Below are positions 1-6,475 of a stretch of DNA of 7,380 nt, piece by piece; the first letter of the stretch is position 1, and each line of letters starts with the position of its first letter. The translations under genes and the position numbers were made by a program. Below the pieces are notes generated by a model. It was not told the origin of the DNA. It saw nothing but the letters and a program-made list of their open reading frames with translations, and made no database searches. This stretch comes from Thiotrichales bacterium HSG1 (lineage in GTDB: Bacteria; Pseudomonadota; Gammaproteobacteria; Beggiatoales; Beggiatoaceae): positions 1 through 7,380 of the forward strand of contig JAUCGN010000083.1 of the NCBI GenBank assembly GCA_030378125.1, in the 5' to 3' direction.

Positions 1-38
1 TGGACATGGTGCGTGCAGAAGCTACTAAGCAAGAATAA
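1..38 (+). CDS. possible 3' end of an upstream gene, product unknown
   Basis: Reading from base 3, eleven codons (DMVRAEATKQE) run to a TAA at 36-38. This frame is preferred because its stop lies just before the hairpin at 41-81, where a gene end followed by a terminator would be expected. Frame 1 is also open, to a TAG at 79-81, but that would put the hairpin inside the coding sequence. The piece is too short to identify, and the whole stretch could be non-coding. Confidence 0.3.
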   Translation, partial: DMVRAEATKQE

Positions 39-40
39 CT

Positions 41-93
41 CTATTCAGGACGAGTTCCAAAAAATAGATTATCCTGAATAGTTGAAATTTTTT
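41..93 (+). terminator. candidate rho-independent terminator
   Basis: CTATTCAGGA (41-50) and TCCTGAATAG (72-81) are a perfect 10-bp inverted repeat with a 21-base spacer, followed by six T (88-93). The stem is only moderately GC-rich and the loop is long, so termination would be weak. Its place three bases after the TAA at 36-38 favours a terminator for the gene entering from the left. Confidence 0.45.
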
Positions 94-560
94 ATTTGTG
101 ATTAATTGGTTCAAGGCTAGACATCAGTTTTTTAAAACCTTATCCTCACAAACAACTTTTTAGGATAAATTAGATTTTGGAACTACACTATCCTAAGTCA
201 ACACAGATACATAACCGCTACATACCTTAAAAATTAGGTAGTCCTAAACCGGTTACCAACACATACCATATCCACTGTTATCTTTACCGAAAACAAAAAA
301 ACACATCTCATTACATTAAGTAACAAGTTTGCCTTTAATGTTTTTATATTCGATTGTTATTTAGTTTATTCTAATAAATACCTTTAGGAAAACTATTTTT
401 ATATTATTGATTTTTCTATATTATATTTTTTTATTTGAGAATAGCAGTATTTTAATAAAGTTTTAATAATTATTAACCTATAAATTGTGATAAAATAACC
501 TATAATCAATAAGAAATTAAGTAAAACAAATTGTTGTACATATAACTTTTCAGATAAACA
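94..560. other. gene-free AT-rich spacer
   Basis: I see no credible gene on either strand. The stretch holds a 7-bp inverted repeat TTATCCT (140-146) / AGGATAA (162-168), and AGGTAGTCCTA (236-246), which matches 10 of 11 bases of the terminal repeat of the 93-bp element family but has no partner end at the expected distance. Bases about 107-187 resemble a decayed copy of that element (a CAG-TTTT-AAAACCT core and a GGAACTACA end), without flanking direct repeats. A TATAAT at 501-506 lacks a matching -35 box and is not called as a promoter. Confidence 0.5.
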
Positions 561-608
561 TTTTGGCCAAAAAACCAGATCGGTTTTTGCAACCAAGTCT
601 TTAGAAAA
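561..608 (+). repeat. short palindromic repeat, family B, copy 1
   Basis: This copy opens with the perfect 12-bp palindrome TTTTGGCCAAAA (561-572) and continues with an interrupted GGTTTTTGCAACC palindrome (582-594) and a CAAGTCTTTAGAAAA tail. The same order of motifs recurs at 3961-4010. The element lies about 195 bases upstream of typA. The outer limits are approximate, since only two copies are visible and no flanking duplication could be seen. Confidence 0.6.
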
Positions 609-645
609 TCCATAGATATATTTTTCTGCTCCAAATACATATTTT

Positions 646-738
646 TGGTAGTCCTATAGTATGTATACTTAAACTTACTAGGTCTTTTAAAACCTGATAA
701 ATTTTTTGGAAATACCACCGCTTTGTTTAGGACTACCA
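646..738 (+). mobile_element. 93-bp miniature inverted-repeat element, copy 1
   Basis: Perfect 11-bp inverted ends, TGGTAGTCCTA (646-656) and TAGGACTACCA (728-738), enclose a core with the imperfect palindrome AGGTCTTTTAAAACCT (680-695). CATATTTT is repeated directly at 638-645 and 737-744, as expected for a target-site duplication of about 6-8 bp. The duplication overlaps the element's last two bases, so the true edge is uncertain by a few bases. There is no coding capacity. The right end lies 65 bases before the typA start codon, so the insertion may carry or displace leader and promoter sequence. Copies 2 and 3 are at 3642-3734 (inverted) and 6340-6431. Confidence 0.8.
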
Positions 739-753
739 TATTTTATTTAAGTG

Positions 754-781
754 AACTCAGTCATTTCCGAGTTTTTAACTC
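754..781 (+). promoter_or_regulatory. competing small hairpins in the typA leader
   Basis: AACTC (754-758), GAGTT (769-773) and AACTC (777-781) allow two mutually exclusive 5-bp stems: 754-758 with 769-773 (10-base loop), or 769-773 with 777-781 (3-base loop). The second ends 22 bases before the typA ATG. The layout resembles a small switch, but the stems are short and could be chance in an AT-rich leader. No function is claimed. Confidence 0.25.
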
Positions 782-803
782 CCCCTTTTAACCTTTTGGA
801 ATT

Positions 804-2618
804 ATGATTACCAAACTGCGTAACATTGCTATCATTGCCCATGTTGATCATGGTAAAACAACTCTAGTCGATAAACTTCTACAACAATCAGGTACCTTAG
901 GAACTCGAAATAACAATATAGAACGAGTTATGGATTCCAATGAATTAGAAAAAGAACGTGGAATAACTATTTTATCTAAAAATACTGCGATTCGTTGGCA
1001 AGATTACCGAATAAATATTGTTGACACTCCCGGTCATGCCGATTTTGGTGGTGAAGTTGAACGAGTATTGTCAATGGTTGATTCTGTGTTACTACTTGTC
1101 GACGCAGTGGAAGGGCCAATGCCCCAAACTCGTTTTGTTACTCAAAAAGCCCTGGAACGTGGTTTACGTCCTATCGTAGTAATTAATAAAATTGACAGAG
1201 ATGGTTCTCGCCCAGATTGGGTTTTAGATCAAACTTTTGAACTATTTGACCGCTTGGGAGCCGATGATGCTCAATTGGATTTTCCGGTTGTCTATGCTTC
1301 CGCACTGAATGGTTACGCTAGTTCTGATAATAAATTACGTTCTGGTGATATGGAACCATTGTTTGAAGCCATCATTCAGCATGTACCAATCCCTGATGTT
1401 GACCCAGAGGAACCTTTCCAATTACAAGTCAGTGCATTAGATTATTCCAGTTATGTTGGTGTTATTGGGATTGGCAGAATAAATAGTGGCCGGATCAAAA
1501 CTAATACTCCGATTGTCATCGTTGATGCTGAGAATAAGCAAAGGCAAGGTAGGATATTACAAGTATTAGGTTTTCATGGTTTGGAACGAGTAGAAATGGA
1601 AGAAGCTACGGCTGGTGACATAATTGCTTTCACTGGGATAGATAAACTCAATATTTCTGATACTCTTTGTGATCCAGAACATGTTATCCCATTACCAGCT
1701 TTAACTGTTGATGAACCAACTGTTAGCATGACTTTTCAGGTTAATACCTCTCCATTTGCTGGTAAAGATGGTAAATATGTCACTTCTCGCCAGATCATGG
1801 AACGGTTAAATCGGGAATTATTACATAATGTTGCATTACGGGTGCTTACTACTGATGATCCGGATAAATTTTTGGTATCAGGAAGGGGAGAGTTGCATTT
1901 AGGAATTCTTATCGAAAATATGCGGCGAGAAGGTTATGAGATAGCTGTTTCACGGCCTAAAGTTATTACTAAGGAAATTGACGGTGAACTATGTGAGCCT
2001 TATGAAAGTTTAACCATAGATGTTGAGCAAATTCATCAAGGTGTGGTGATGGAATTATTGGGGTCAAGAAAAGCTGAATTAACCAACATGTTGCCGGATG
2101 CAAAAGAGCGGGTACGTTTAGATTTTATAATTCCAGCTAGAGGTTTAATAGGTTTTCGTACTGAGTTTATGACTTCCACTTCTGGTACTGGTTTGATATA
2201 TCATGTTTTTGACCATTATGCTCCGGTTAAACCGGGTAATATTGGGCAACGGACTAATGGAGTATTAATTGCTAATTCTGAAGGTAAAAGTCTGGGTTAT
2301 GCATTGTTTAACCTCCAAGAAAGAGGACGTTTATTTATTGGGCATGGAACTGAAGTTTATGAGGGTATGTTAATTGGAATTCATTCTCGCAGTAGTGATT
2401 TAGTGGTTAATCCTCTCAAGGCTAAACAATTGACTAATATTCGGGCTGCTGGCACTGATGAAAATATTTTGTTAGTTCCACCTATTAAATTTTCTTTGGA
2501 ACAAGCCATTGAATTTATTGATGATGATGAATTGGTAGAGATAACCCCTAAAGCTATCCGGCTTCGCAAAAAGTTTTTAAAGGAATTTGAACGTAAACGA
2601 GCTGCTCGCGGTAGGTAA
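804..2618 (+). CDS. typA: TypA/BipA ribosome-associated translational GTPase
   Basis: This is a 604-residue protein, about the size of E. coli TypA/BipA (607). It is a cytoplasmic GTPase of the EF-G/EF-Tu class that binds ribosomes and supports subunit assembly and stress or low-temperature growth. The GTP-binding motifs are all present: AHVDHGKT (12-19), switch I RGITI (52-56), DTPGH (74-78), NKID (128-131) and a YASAL G5-type motif near 165. A beta-barrel domain II (about 205-300), EF-G-like domains (SGRGELHL near 355) and the TypA-specific C-terminal domain ([14 protein letters not shown], then [12 protein letters not shown]) follow. The ATG gives the expected [18 protein letters not shown] start. 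Its ribosome site is weak (TTGGA, four bases away from the ATG). MoxR follows 67 bases later with no terminator between. The identification is secure, and no residue looks abnormal. Confidence 0.97.
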   Translation: MITKLRNIAIIAHVDHGKTTLVDKLLQQSGTLGTRNNNIERVMDSNELEKERGITILSKNTAIRWQDYRINIVDTPGHADFGGEVERVLSMVDSVLLLVDAVEGPMPQTRFVTQKALERGLRPIVVINKIDRDGSRPDWVLDQTFELFDRLGADDAQLDFPVVYASALNGYASSDNKLRSGDMEPLFEAIIQHVPIPDVDPEEPFQLQVSALDYSSYVGVIGIGRINSGRIKTNTPIVIVDAENKQRQGRILQVLGFHGLERVEMEEATAGDIIAFTGIDKLNISDTLCDPEHVIPLPALTVDEPTVSMTFQVNTSPFAGKDGKYVTSRQIMERLNRELLHNVALRVLTTDDPDKFLVSGRGELHLGILIENMRREGYEIAVSRPKVITKEIDGELCEPYESLTIDVEQIHQGVVMELLGSRKAELTNMLPDAKERVRLDFIIPARGLIGFRTEFMTSTSGTGLIYHVFDHYAPVKPGNIGQRTNGVLIANSEGKSLGYALFNLQERGRLFIGHGTEVYEGMLIGIHSRSSDLVVNPLKAKQLTNIRAAGTDENILLVPPIKFSLEQAIEFIDDDELVEITPKAIRLRKKFLKEFERKRAARGR

Positions 2619-2685
2619 AGCAAAAGTTGTAGTTGTCCTAACCACTATAGCATTTACCATTTGTATAAAACCAAAATTATGAATC
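2619..2685 (+). other. short typA-moxR spacer with a solo terminal-repeat-like sequence
   Basis: TAGTTGTCCTA (2630-2640) matches 9 of 11 bases of the 93-bp element's terminal repeat, but no second end follows. It may be an element relic or chance. No hairpin with a T-tract is visible, so read-through from typA into the MoxR gene is plausible. Confidence 0.35.
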
Positions 2686-3609
2686 ATGTCAAATATACCA
2701 ATAACATATAAAAATATTGTCAATAATCTTGAAGAAATAATCTCTGGTCAAACTTTTGCTATTAGAAAATTGTTGGCAGCTTTCGTTAGTGGAGGACATG
2801 TATTATTAGAAGATTTACCCGGAACTGGTAAAACTACTTTAGCCAAAGCATTAGCACAATCTTTACGCATTACTTTTCATAGAATACAATTTACTCCAGA
2901 TTTACTGCCGTCAGATATTTTAGGAGTATCAATTTTTAACCAGAAAGATAAGGAGTTTAGCTTACATAAAGGCCCAATCTTTACCGAAATTTTGTTAGCC
3001 GATGAAATTAACCGGGCCTCACCTCGTACTCAATCAGCACTGTTGGAAGCAATGGAAGAACAGCAGGTTAGCATAGATGGAATTCAACATAAATTAAGTG
3101 AAAATTTTTTTGTAATAGCTACTCAAAATCCTATTGAATTTCATGGTACTTATCCTTTACCAGAAGCACAAATGGATAGATTTGCAATGCGATTCAGTCT
3201 GGGTTATGTTAGTGCAGAGGAAGAAGTGGCAATTCTAACTAACCAAGCTATAAAAACCATTACTTCTTGTGCTAATAAAACTGATATTCAATTATTAAAA
3301 CAAACTGCCCAAGCAATTCGGATTAGTGAGGAATTAAAATATTATATTGTCAATTTGGTGCGAGCTACGCGAAATATAGAAGGAGTACAAATGGGTGCCA
3401 GTCTGCGGGCTGCACTAACATTAATGAAGACTTCACAAGCTCTCGCGCTGTTTGATGGAATGGAATTTGTTACTCCAGAACATATTCAAGAATTAGCAAT
3501 TCCAGTAATTGCTCATCGTCTGAAAGTTAATTCACAAACACGTTTTAGTGGTTCCGATGGAGAAAAAATAGTACAGGATATTTTGCGTAAGGTAAAGGTT
3601 CCGGTTTAA
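2686..3609 (+). CDS. MoxR-family AAA+ ATPase
   Basis: This is a 307-residue protein of the usual MoxR size. MoxR proteins are cytoplasmic AAA+ ATPases that act like chaperones, typically helping von Willebrand factor A-domain partners to mature or assemble. Visible motifs: Walker A LPGTGKTT (44-51, K49), Walker B ILLADEIN (102-109, D106/E107), sensor 1 ATQNP (145-149, N148), arginine finger in MDRF (R165) and sensor 2 GASLRA (237-242, R241), then the family's VIAHRL (274-279). All catalytic positions are kept, so it should bind and hydrolyse ATP. The ATG is preceded by an in-frame TGA two codons upstream and is the only sensible start, but no Shine-Dalgarno sequence is seen. It lies 67 bases after typA. 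The DUF58, transglutaminase or VWA genes that normally follow are absent. The subfamily is unresolved and the partner is unknown. Confidence 0.93.
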   Translation: MSNIPITYKNIVNNLEEIISGQTFAIRKLLAAFVSGGHVLLEDLPGTGKTTLAKALAQSLRITFHRIQFTPDLLPSDILGVSIFNQKDKEFSLHKGPIFTEILLADEINRASPRTQSALLEAMEEQQVSIDGIQHKLSENFFVIATQNPIEFHGTYPLPEAQMDRFAMRFSLGYVSAEEEVAILTNQAIKTITSCANKTDIQLLKQTAQAIRISEELKYYIVNLVRATRNIEGVQMGASLRAALTLMKTSQALALFDGMEFVTPEHIQELAIPVIAHRLKVNSQTRFSGSDGEKIVQDILRKVKVPV

Positions 3610-3641
3610 TTTTAAGTTCAATCTTTGTACAGTAAATCTTT

Positions 3642-3734
3642 TGATAGTTCTAAATAAAATAGTGATAATTCTAAAAACCTTCCAGTGTTTTAAAAACCTA
3701 GAAGGTTTGACAACTACCTATTTTAAGACTACCA
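3642..3734 (-). mobile_element. 93-bp miniature inverted-repeat element, copy 2 (inverted)
   Basis: The length is the same as copy 1 and the orientation is opposite. The ends TGATAGTTCTA (3642-3652) and TAAGACTACCA (3724-3734) match each other at 8 of 11 positions. The core holds an 8-bp inverted repeat, AAACCTTC (3675-3682) / GAAGGTTT (3701-3708), around a T-rich/A-rich centre. AATCTTTTG occurs directly repeated at 3635-3643 and 3734-3742, overlapping the element edges, so the target duplication is 6-9 bp. Read on the minus strand it aligns with copy 3 almost throughout (GGTAGTTGT, AAACCT, CTAGGTTTTT, ATCACTAT). It starts 32 bases after the MoxR stop codon and could fold in that transcript's 3' end. 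Confidence 0.82.
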
Positions 3735-3960
3735 ATCTTTTGTCATTTATTTGTTAAAATTAAGGGTTTATTAAAAGTTTTGTCCTTAAATTTTGAAAAT
3801 CTTGATTCCGACAAATAAATATCAATAAATTAAAGAAAAACATCCTGTACAAAGCAGGATTACCTAATAATTTACGTTTCACTACTTAATTCCATGTTGT
3901 ATTAGTATAATAAATAGATTAATATATTGCATAAATTATCTATAGTTTTTCATATAAGAA
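3735..3960. other. gene-free spacer upstream of the sensor gene
   Basis: No gene is visible. There is a small hairpin, ATCCTG (3842-3847) / CAGGAT (3855-3860), with no T-tract after it. A consensus -10 box TATAAT lies at 3906-3911, about 125 bases before the sensor ATG, but no convincing -35 hexamer stands 16-18 bases upstream. It is a weak promoter candidate in very AT-rich sequence. Confidence 0.35.
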
Positions 3961-4010
3961 TTTTGGCCAAAAGGCCTGTCAGGTTTTGAAAACCAATCTT
4001 AAAAGGCTTA
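3961..4010 (+). repeat. short palindromic repeat, family B, copy 2
   Basis: TTTTGGCCAAAA (3961-3972, self-complementary) is followed by GGCCTGTCA and the near-perfect palindrome GGTTTTGAAAACC (3982-3994, 6-bp arms), then CCAATCTTAAAAGG. The motif order and spacing match 561-608. It ends about 25 bases before the start codon of the sensor gene, so it would lie in the leader of any upstream transcript. Confidence 0.6.
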
Positions 4011-4035
4011 TCTTTGCATAACTTCAGTTAGTACT

Positions 4036-6165
4036 ATGAATACATTGAGTATAAAAACCATTTTATGGTTATTTACCGCAGCTATTGTGGTAGTTTTATT
4101 GACAATTGTTAGCATGTCTATCCAACAACAAACTAAACTGCAAAATAAATTAATATATTCGCAATTACAACATATTACATCAACTTTTGCTCAACAGCTT
4201 GATAGGGAAGTTGAGCTAGCTCAATACAGTGTTAGTCGCTTGAAAGGATATCTACCAATTTTGGACATAGATGTTGAAGAAAAAGTAACATTTTTACGAA
4301 ATATGATGGCCGATAACCTACAATTTAACAATAATCACTATAGTAATTATATTGCCTTTGAAGCTGAAAAGGCCAGTAAATATTTTAACCAAAGAGGTAA
4401 ATTGTTATTAGCTCATAAAAATATTTCTTTAGTTGACACAGTCAGATACAACAAACCACAACATGTAATTCATAAATCTATAAATAGAGCAAACTATGCC
4501 AATGATCCGAGAAAATCTTGGTATTATCTGAGTAAACACACGCCAGACATGCAAATTACTCCTATATATTTTGATAATGATCATACCAAAACAACCTTAA
4601 TTAGTTTCAGTCAAGGTTTGTACGAATATCAAACTTTTAAAGGAGTTGTCGGAGTAAGTGTGCTAGTTGACACATTTTTTGAAGAAATAGAAAACAAACG
4701 TTTTGGTGAGACTGGCCATATGTTTTTGGTCGATTACAATGAAGGTATAGTTTTGAGCATTACCAACAACGTCAAATTCATAAATGCTCCAGAACGACAA
4801 GTTGTTAATTTATATACTGATGATACTAAGATGCCATTTTGGAAAAATATTATTAATGAAGATACTCCTTATTTGGAAGCACTTAATTCTAATGAGGAAC
4901 TTTATACCTTATCTTCTAAAAAGTTACGTTTGTTACCCTGGACTTTGATAAGTTACCAAAAAACTTCTGAGTTGAAAAGTAACTCTCAATCTAATACCAG
5001 ATATTTAGTTATTATGATTGGAATTGCGTTGCTATTATTAATTGTACTAATATTTATATTTTTCAAAATGTTGATTTTACCTCTGCGATTTATGCAAGAA
5101 TCAATAAAAAATTTTACTAAACCAAACCAAACCTTTACAGTTCCATCCCAAGCTATTTTTGAACTACAGGCTTTAGCCGCAGATTTTAAATTAGTAACTA
5201 CAAAATTAATCAAAATTAATCAAGAAAAAAATGAATGTGTAAAGCGTTTACAAAATACAACTGTTAACAATACCAAACAAGGAAAACAATTAGAACAGTG
5301 TCAAAATAAGTTGCTAAAACTGCATGGTAAAACTAAAAATTTTCAAACTGATTTAGAAAAATCCCACTTGGAAATTCAAAAAGCTCGGGTAAAAATCCAA
5401 AAATATAAATTAGATTCTAAGCGTGCTAAAGTACAAACCCGCACTGCATACCAAACTAAAACTCAATTTTTAGCCAATATGGGGCTTGAACTGCGTACTC
5501 CTATGAATGCAATTATTGGTTATACTGAAATGTTGCAGGAAGATGCTAAGGAACTAGAACAAAATGATTTTTTACTTGATTTACAAAAAATACATGGTGC
5601 GAGTTTTCATTTATTGGATTTAATTAACAATTTATTTGATATGTCACAAATTGAATCCAGCCAATTAGATTTATATTTAGAAACTTTTGATATAGCTCCA
5701 ATGATTCAAGATGTTGTGGCAACCGTATCGCCTCTATTGGAGAAACGTTCTAATATTTTGAAAATTAGCTGTGATCCAGCCTTAGGTACAATGTCTGCGG
5801 ATTTAACCAAAGTGCGACAAAATCTAATTAATCTATTGAGTAATGCTAACAAATTTTCCAGACAAAGTGTAATTGCGTTGGATGTTAATAGAGAAGCAAC
5901 TGATGGAGTTGACTGGATTGTATACAATGTAACCGACCAAGGCATTGGTATGGTTCAAGAACAAATCGAAAAGCTATTTCAAGCATTTGCTCAATTTGAT
6001 ATGGAAATAACCACGAAAAGTAATACTAATCTGAGCTTGGCAATTACCAAACAATTTTGTCAAATTATGGGGGGAGATATTCTTGTTGAAAGTCAATTTG
6101 GACGTGGCAGTACCTTCACCATGCGTCTCCCAGCCCAAGTTACCCCTGTGGAAAACAATACTTAG
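4036..6165 (+). CDS. membrane sensor with degenerate histidine-kinase core (pseudo-HK)
   Basis: This is a 709-residue inner-membrane protein. A signal-anchor helix (about 8-29) is followed by a periplasmic Cache-like sensor domain (about 35-318, with NDPRKSWYY at 156-164 and FKGVVGVSVLVDTF at 201-214). A second membrane helix (323-346), a HAMP-like linker (about 347-395), a Lys/Gln-rich coiled coil (about 395-475) and HisKA plus HATPase domains (476-700) complete it. The N box (LINLLSNANKF, N603) and G1 box (DQGIGM, D634) are present. In the H box, however, the usual MSHELRTP reads MGLELRTP, so the phosphoacceptor His is L484. The G2 box usually written GGTGLGL reads SNTNLSL (662-668). Autophosphorylation by the normal route is not expected. 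The frame is uninterrupted, and a TAA at 4000-4002 supports this ATG, which lacks a clear Shine-Dalgarno. No receiver, GGDEF or response-regulator gene lies nearby. It may bind or modulate another kinase, or be a recently inactivated gene; the ligand is unknown. Confidence 0.88.
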   Translation: MNTLSIKTILWLFTAAIVVVLLTIVSMSIQQQTKLQNKLIYSQLQHITSTFAQQLDREVELAQYSVSRLKGYLPILDIDVEEKVTFLRNMMADNLQFNNNHYSNYIAFEAEKASKYFNQRGKLLLAHKNISLVDTVRYNKPQHVIHKSINRANYANDPRKSWYYLSKHTPDMQITPIYFDNDHTKTTLISFSQGLYEYQTFKGVVGVSVLVDTFFEEIENKRFGETGHMFLVDYNEGIVLSITNNVKFINAPERQVVNLYTDDTKMPFWKNIINEDTPYLEALNSNEELYTLSSKKLRLLPWTLISYQKTSELKSNSQSNTRYLVIMIGIALLLLIVLIFIFFKMLILPLRFMQESIKNFTKPNQTFTVPSQAIFELQALAADFKLVTTKLIKINQEKNECVKRLQNTTVNNTKQGKQLEQCQNKLLKLHGKTKNFQTDLEKSHLEIQKARVKIQKYKLDSKRAKVQTRTAYQTKTQFLANMGLELRTPMNAIIGYTEMLQEDAKELEQNDFLLDLQKIHGASFHLLDLINNLFDMSQIESSQLDLYLETFDIAPMIQDVVATVSPLLEKRSNILKISCDPALGTMSADLTKVRQNLINLLSNANKFSRQSVIALDVNREATDGVDWIVYNVTDQGIGMVQEQIEKLFQAFAQFDMEITTKSNTNLSLAITKQFCQIMGGDILVESQFGRGSTFTMRLPAQVTPVENNT

Positions 6166-6270
6166 GAATCATGGTCCACAATAGGACAGTATTACATATC
6201 AACAGTCTCATAGTTACATCTCATCGTTATACACAAGCATTTAAGTACTTGAAATTAAAATATATTATGT

Positions 6271-6300
6271 AGGGTGGGTAGAACGAAGTGAAACCCACCG
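6271..6300. repeat. REP-like GGTGGGT...ACCCACC repeat
   Basis: GGTGGGT (6273-6279) and ACCCACC (6293-6299) form a perfect 7-bp GC-rich stem around a 13-base loop. From memory, this motif (AGGGTGGGT...GAACGAAGTGAAACCCACC) is a dispersed palindrome in many sulfur-oxidising gammaproteobacteria and cyanobacteria. It sits about 105 bases after the sensor stop codon and is far more GC-rich than its surroundings. No T-tract follows, so it is not called as a terminator. Confidence 0.65.
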
Positions 6301-6339
6301 CTATAGCTAACTTTAGTTTAGAAAAACAAGATAAATTTT

Positions 6340-6431
6340 GGGTAACCCTAAACTAAGTAGTTGTAAACCTACTAGGTTTTTGAAACCTAGCATGTTTTTT
6401 GAGATCATCACTATATTATTATAGGACTACA
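6340..6431 (+). mobile_element. 93-bp miniature inverted-repeat element, copy 3
   Basis: The orientation is the same as copy 1 and the length is one base shorter, because a C is missing in the GTTGT-AAACC stretch. The ends are GGGTAACCCTA (6340-6350) and TAGGACTACA (6422-6431). The core is a perfect 8-bp stem, CTAGGTTT (6372-6379) / AAACCTAG (6383-6390), with a 3-base loop. AAATTTTGG is directly repeated at 6333-6341 and 6431-6439, again overlapping the edges as in the other copies. It ends 44 bases before the pdxA TTG codon, so it may contribute to the pdxA leader or promoter region. Confidence 0.8.
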
Positions 6432-6475
6432 AATTTTGGATTCTTACCAAAACGTTATAAGGTTAAAAATTTAAT

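Noticed and set aside
501..506. TATAAT box upstream of typA
   Set aside because: No -35 match at proper spacing, and it is nearly 300 bases from the gene. TATAAT-like strings are expected often in this composition.
561..738. Possible CRISPR array or tandem repeat, because of the repeated GGTT/AACC motifs
   Set aside because: The motifs belong to two different, singly inserted palindromic elements. There is no regular repeat-spacer pattern anywhere in the window and no cas gene.
399..739. Two overlapping minus-strand open frames (399-596, 65 codons; 506-739, 77 codons) upstream of typA
   Set aside because: They run through the two repeat elements at 561-608 and 646-738, overlap each other in different frames, have low-complexity Lys/Tyr/Leu-rich products and no recognisable domain. 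They are best explained as open frames in repeat DNA.
3707..3735. Perfect -35 hexamer TTGACA at 3707-3712 inside element copy 2
   Set aside because: No acceptable -10 hexamer lies 16-18 bases downstream, and the position is not near a start codon. A chance match in AT-rich sequence is more likely than a promoter.
6166..6270. Possible missing C-terminal receiver domain of the sensor protein lost by a frameshift near 6160
   Set aside because: After the TAG at 6163-6165 no frame shows receiver or GGDEF motifs, and the protein ends normally just after the HATPase domain (GSTFTMRLPAQV), so the stop looks genuine.
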